Positions 6,324 to 6,954 of a DNA stretch of 6,954 nt are shown one piece after another (within the stretch, counting starts at the first letter, position 1; the number at the start of each line of letters is the position of its first letter). This stretch comes from Bryobacterales bacterium (GTDB lineage: Bacteria; Acidobacteriota; Terriglobia; Bryobacterales; Bryobacteraceae). The stretch lies in the NCBI GenBank assembly GCA_020853155.1, contig JADYZL010000399.1:1-6954 (forward strand). Reading direction: 5' to 3'. A model generated the notes under the pieces. It ran no database searches, had not been told where the DNA came from, and was given only the letters and a program-made list of their open reading frames with translations. A program made the position numbers and the translations under genes.

Positions 6324-6954
6324 ATGCAACCGTATTCCGCTTTTGCCGCCGTGCTCTGCGTTCTGGCGATCTCCTGTTCGGCCATCGGAGCGGAGCGCTG
6401 GGAGACGACCCTCTCCAACCCGTCGATTCGATATACACGCCCGGCCAAGCCCTATGTGGTGCTGAAGCGCGCGGGCATCGAAGCGGTGATTGTCGATAAC
6501 TCCGCGGTGGATGACGAGGTGCTCAAGGATCACAAGGCGGGCTACAGCGGTCTCGCGCTGCTGCGGCGGGAGGGGCAAGCACGAAATCTCTTCGTGGATA
6601 ACTATGCCGGCCTCAATTTTGAGCACATATTGAGCGGGGTTTCGCCTCATGAGAGAAGGGAACAATTTGAACCGCGGCAGCATCCGATGGAGTTGCGTTC
6701 CATTCACTCGCATGCGGTAGAACTCTGCCAGACGCCTACGTTTCTCCATGCCCTAGAGAGTTGCCAGCGCTATGAACTTCTCGCCGATGGCACGATTCAA
6801 CTCACCATTGAAGCAGCCGCGCGCAAACCCAGTTTCCCTAACGGCTACATCAACCTTTTCTGGGCAAGCTACATCCAGCAGCCGGAATCGCTCGATATCC
6901 ATTTTCGCGGTGTTCCGGCCGGTGCGGACCGGGGTGCGAAGCCGAGTTGGATCC
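6324..6954 (+). CDS. Uncharacterised exported protein, 3' end cut by the window
   Basis: Open reading frame of 210 codons that runs off the right edge without a stop. The N-terminus is a hydrophobic signal-like segment (about 5-22) with a possible signal peptidase I site after Ala23 (AIGA, then ER). Cys18 (AISC) makes a weak lipobox possible. Unusually, there is no Lys or Arg before the hydrophobic core. The rest reads as a soluble, probably beta-rich domain. Notable segments are VDNYAGLNFEHI (91-102), a run from the 120s to the 150s with ELCQTPTF and ESCQRYEL (Cys135 and Cys147), and NGYINLFWASYI (173-184). These resemble a family of secreted hypothetical proteins I recall from Acidobacteriota and Planctomycetota, with no known function. 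Codon use matches the operon. It lies 33 nt after the channel gene in the same frame and direction, but is probably a separate transcription unit. No ATG, GTG or TTG occurs in frame between the channel stop and 6324, which fixes the start. No function is claimed. Confidence 0.75.
   Translation, partial: MQPYSAFAAVLCVLAISCSAIGAERWETTLSNPSIRYTRPAKPYVVLKRAGIEAVIVDNSAVDDEVLKDHKAGYSGLALLRREGQARNLFVDNYAGLNFEHILSGVSPHERREQFEPRQHPMELRSIHSHAVELCQTPTFLHALESCQRYELLADGTIQLTIEAAARKPSFPNGYINLFWASYIQQPESLDIHFRGVPAGADRGAKPSWI

Noticed and set aside
6949..6954. Window ends exactly in GGATCC (BamHI) and begins with CCGGG
   Set aside because: This could mark a cloning boundary, but GGATCC also occurs inside at 1397-1402 and 1543-1548, so it is not a complete-digest end, and coincidence is plausible.
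1..6954. tRNA, rRNA, CRISPR array, insertion sequence or attachment site
   Set aside because: No cloverleaf, rRNA core, regularly spaced repeats, transposase or terminal inverted repeats were seen on either strand.

Overview
The window is a GC-rich bacterial segment from a Gram-negative (two-membrane) organism. It carries a complete, tightly packed tripartite RND efflux operon on the + strand: periplasmic adaptor (376-1728), inner-membrane proton/drug antiporter (1732-4884) and outer-membrane channel (4881-6290). The start of a fourth, uncharacterised exported protein follows (6324 to the window edge). The style points to an environmental bacterium. Acidobacteriota of the Solibacter/Bryobacter kind is my best guess, based on the pump subtype, the NodT-type outer-membrane lipoprotein and the downstream gene, which resembles hypothetical proteins I associate with Acidobacteriota and Planctomycetota. 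This is inference from memory, not a search result.

Layout. Positions 1-375 hold no gene I can support. They are rich in short repeated elements: five TGGGAT copies, an 18-bp-period direct repeat at 255-288, and three short dyads. This is the only place in the window where an operon promoter and operators could sit, and no regulator gene is visible. The adaptor and antiporter genes are 3 nt apart, and the antiporter and channel genes overlap by 4 nt (ATGA), so the three are almost certainly co-transcribed and translationally coupled. After the channel gene there are 33 nt with no visible terminator, then the fourth gene. That gene has a TATACT box placed so that a transcript from it would begin at or next to the ATG (leaderless).

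How the genes work together. The antiporter takes substrate from the periplasm or inner-membrane outer leaflet, driven by proton flux through its Asp-Asp/Lys/Arg/Thr relay, all present. The adaptor, a lipoprotein with an unusually long coiled-coil hairpin, bridges to the TolC-like channel, also a lipoprotein, which opens through the outer membrane. The pump looks intact and functional. The canonical AcrB aromatic drug pocket is only partly conserved, so the substrate cannot be assigned.

The window is mostly an ordinary efflux operon. The points most worth a second look are the repeat-rich leader, an 11-bp perfect GC-rich hairpin inside the adaptor's signal/linker region, the elongated adaptor hairpin with an internal heptad duplication, and the uncharacterised, probably leaderless, exported protein at the right edge.
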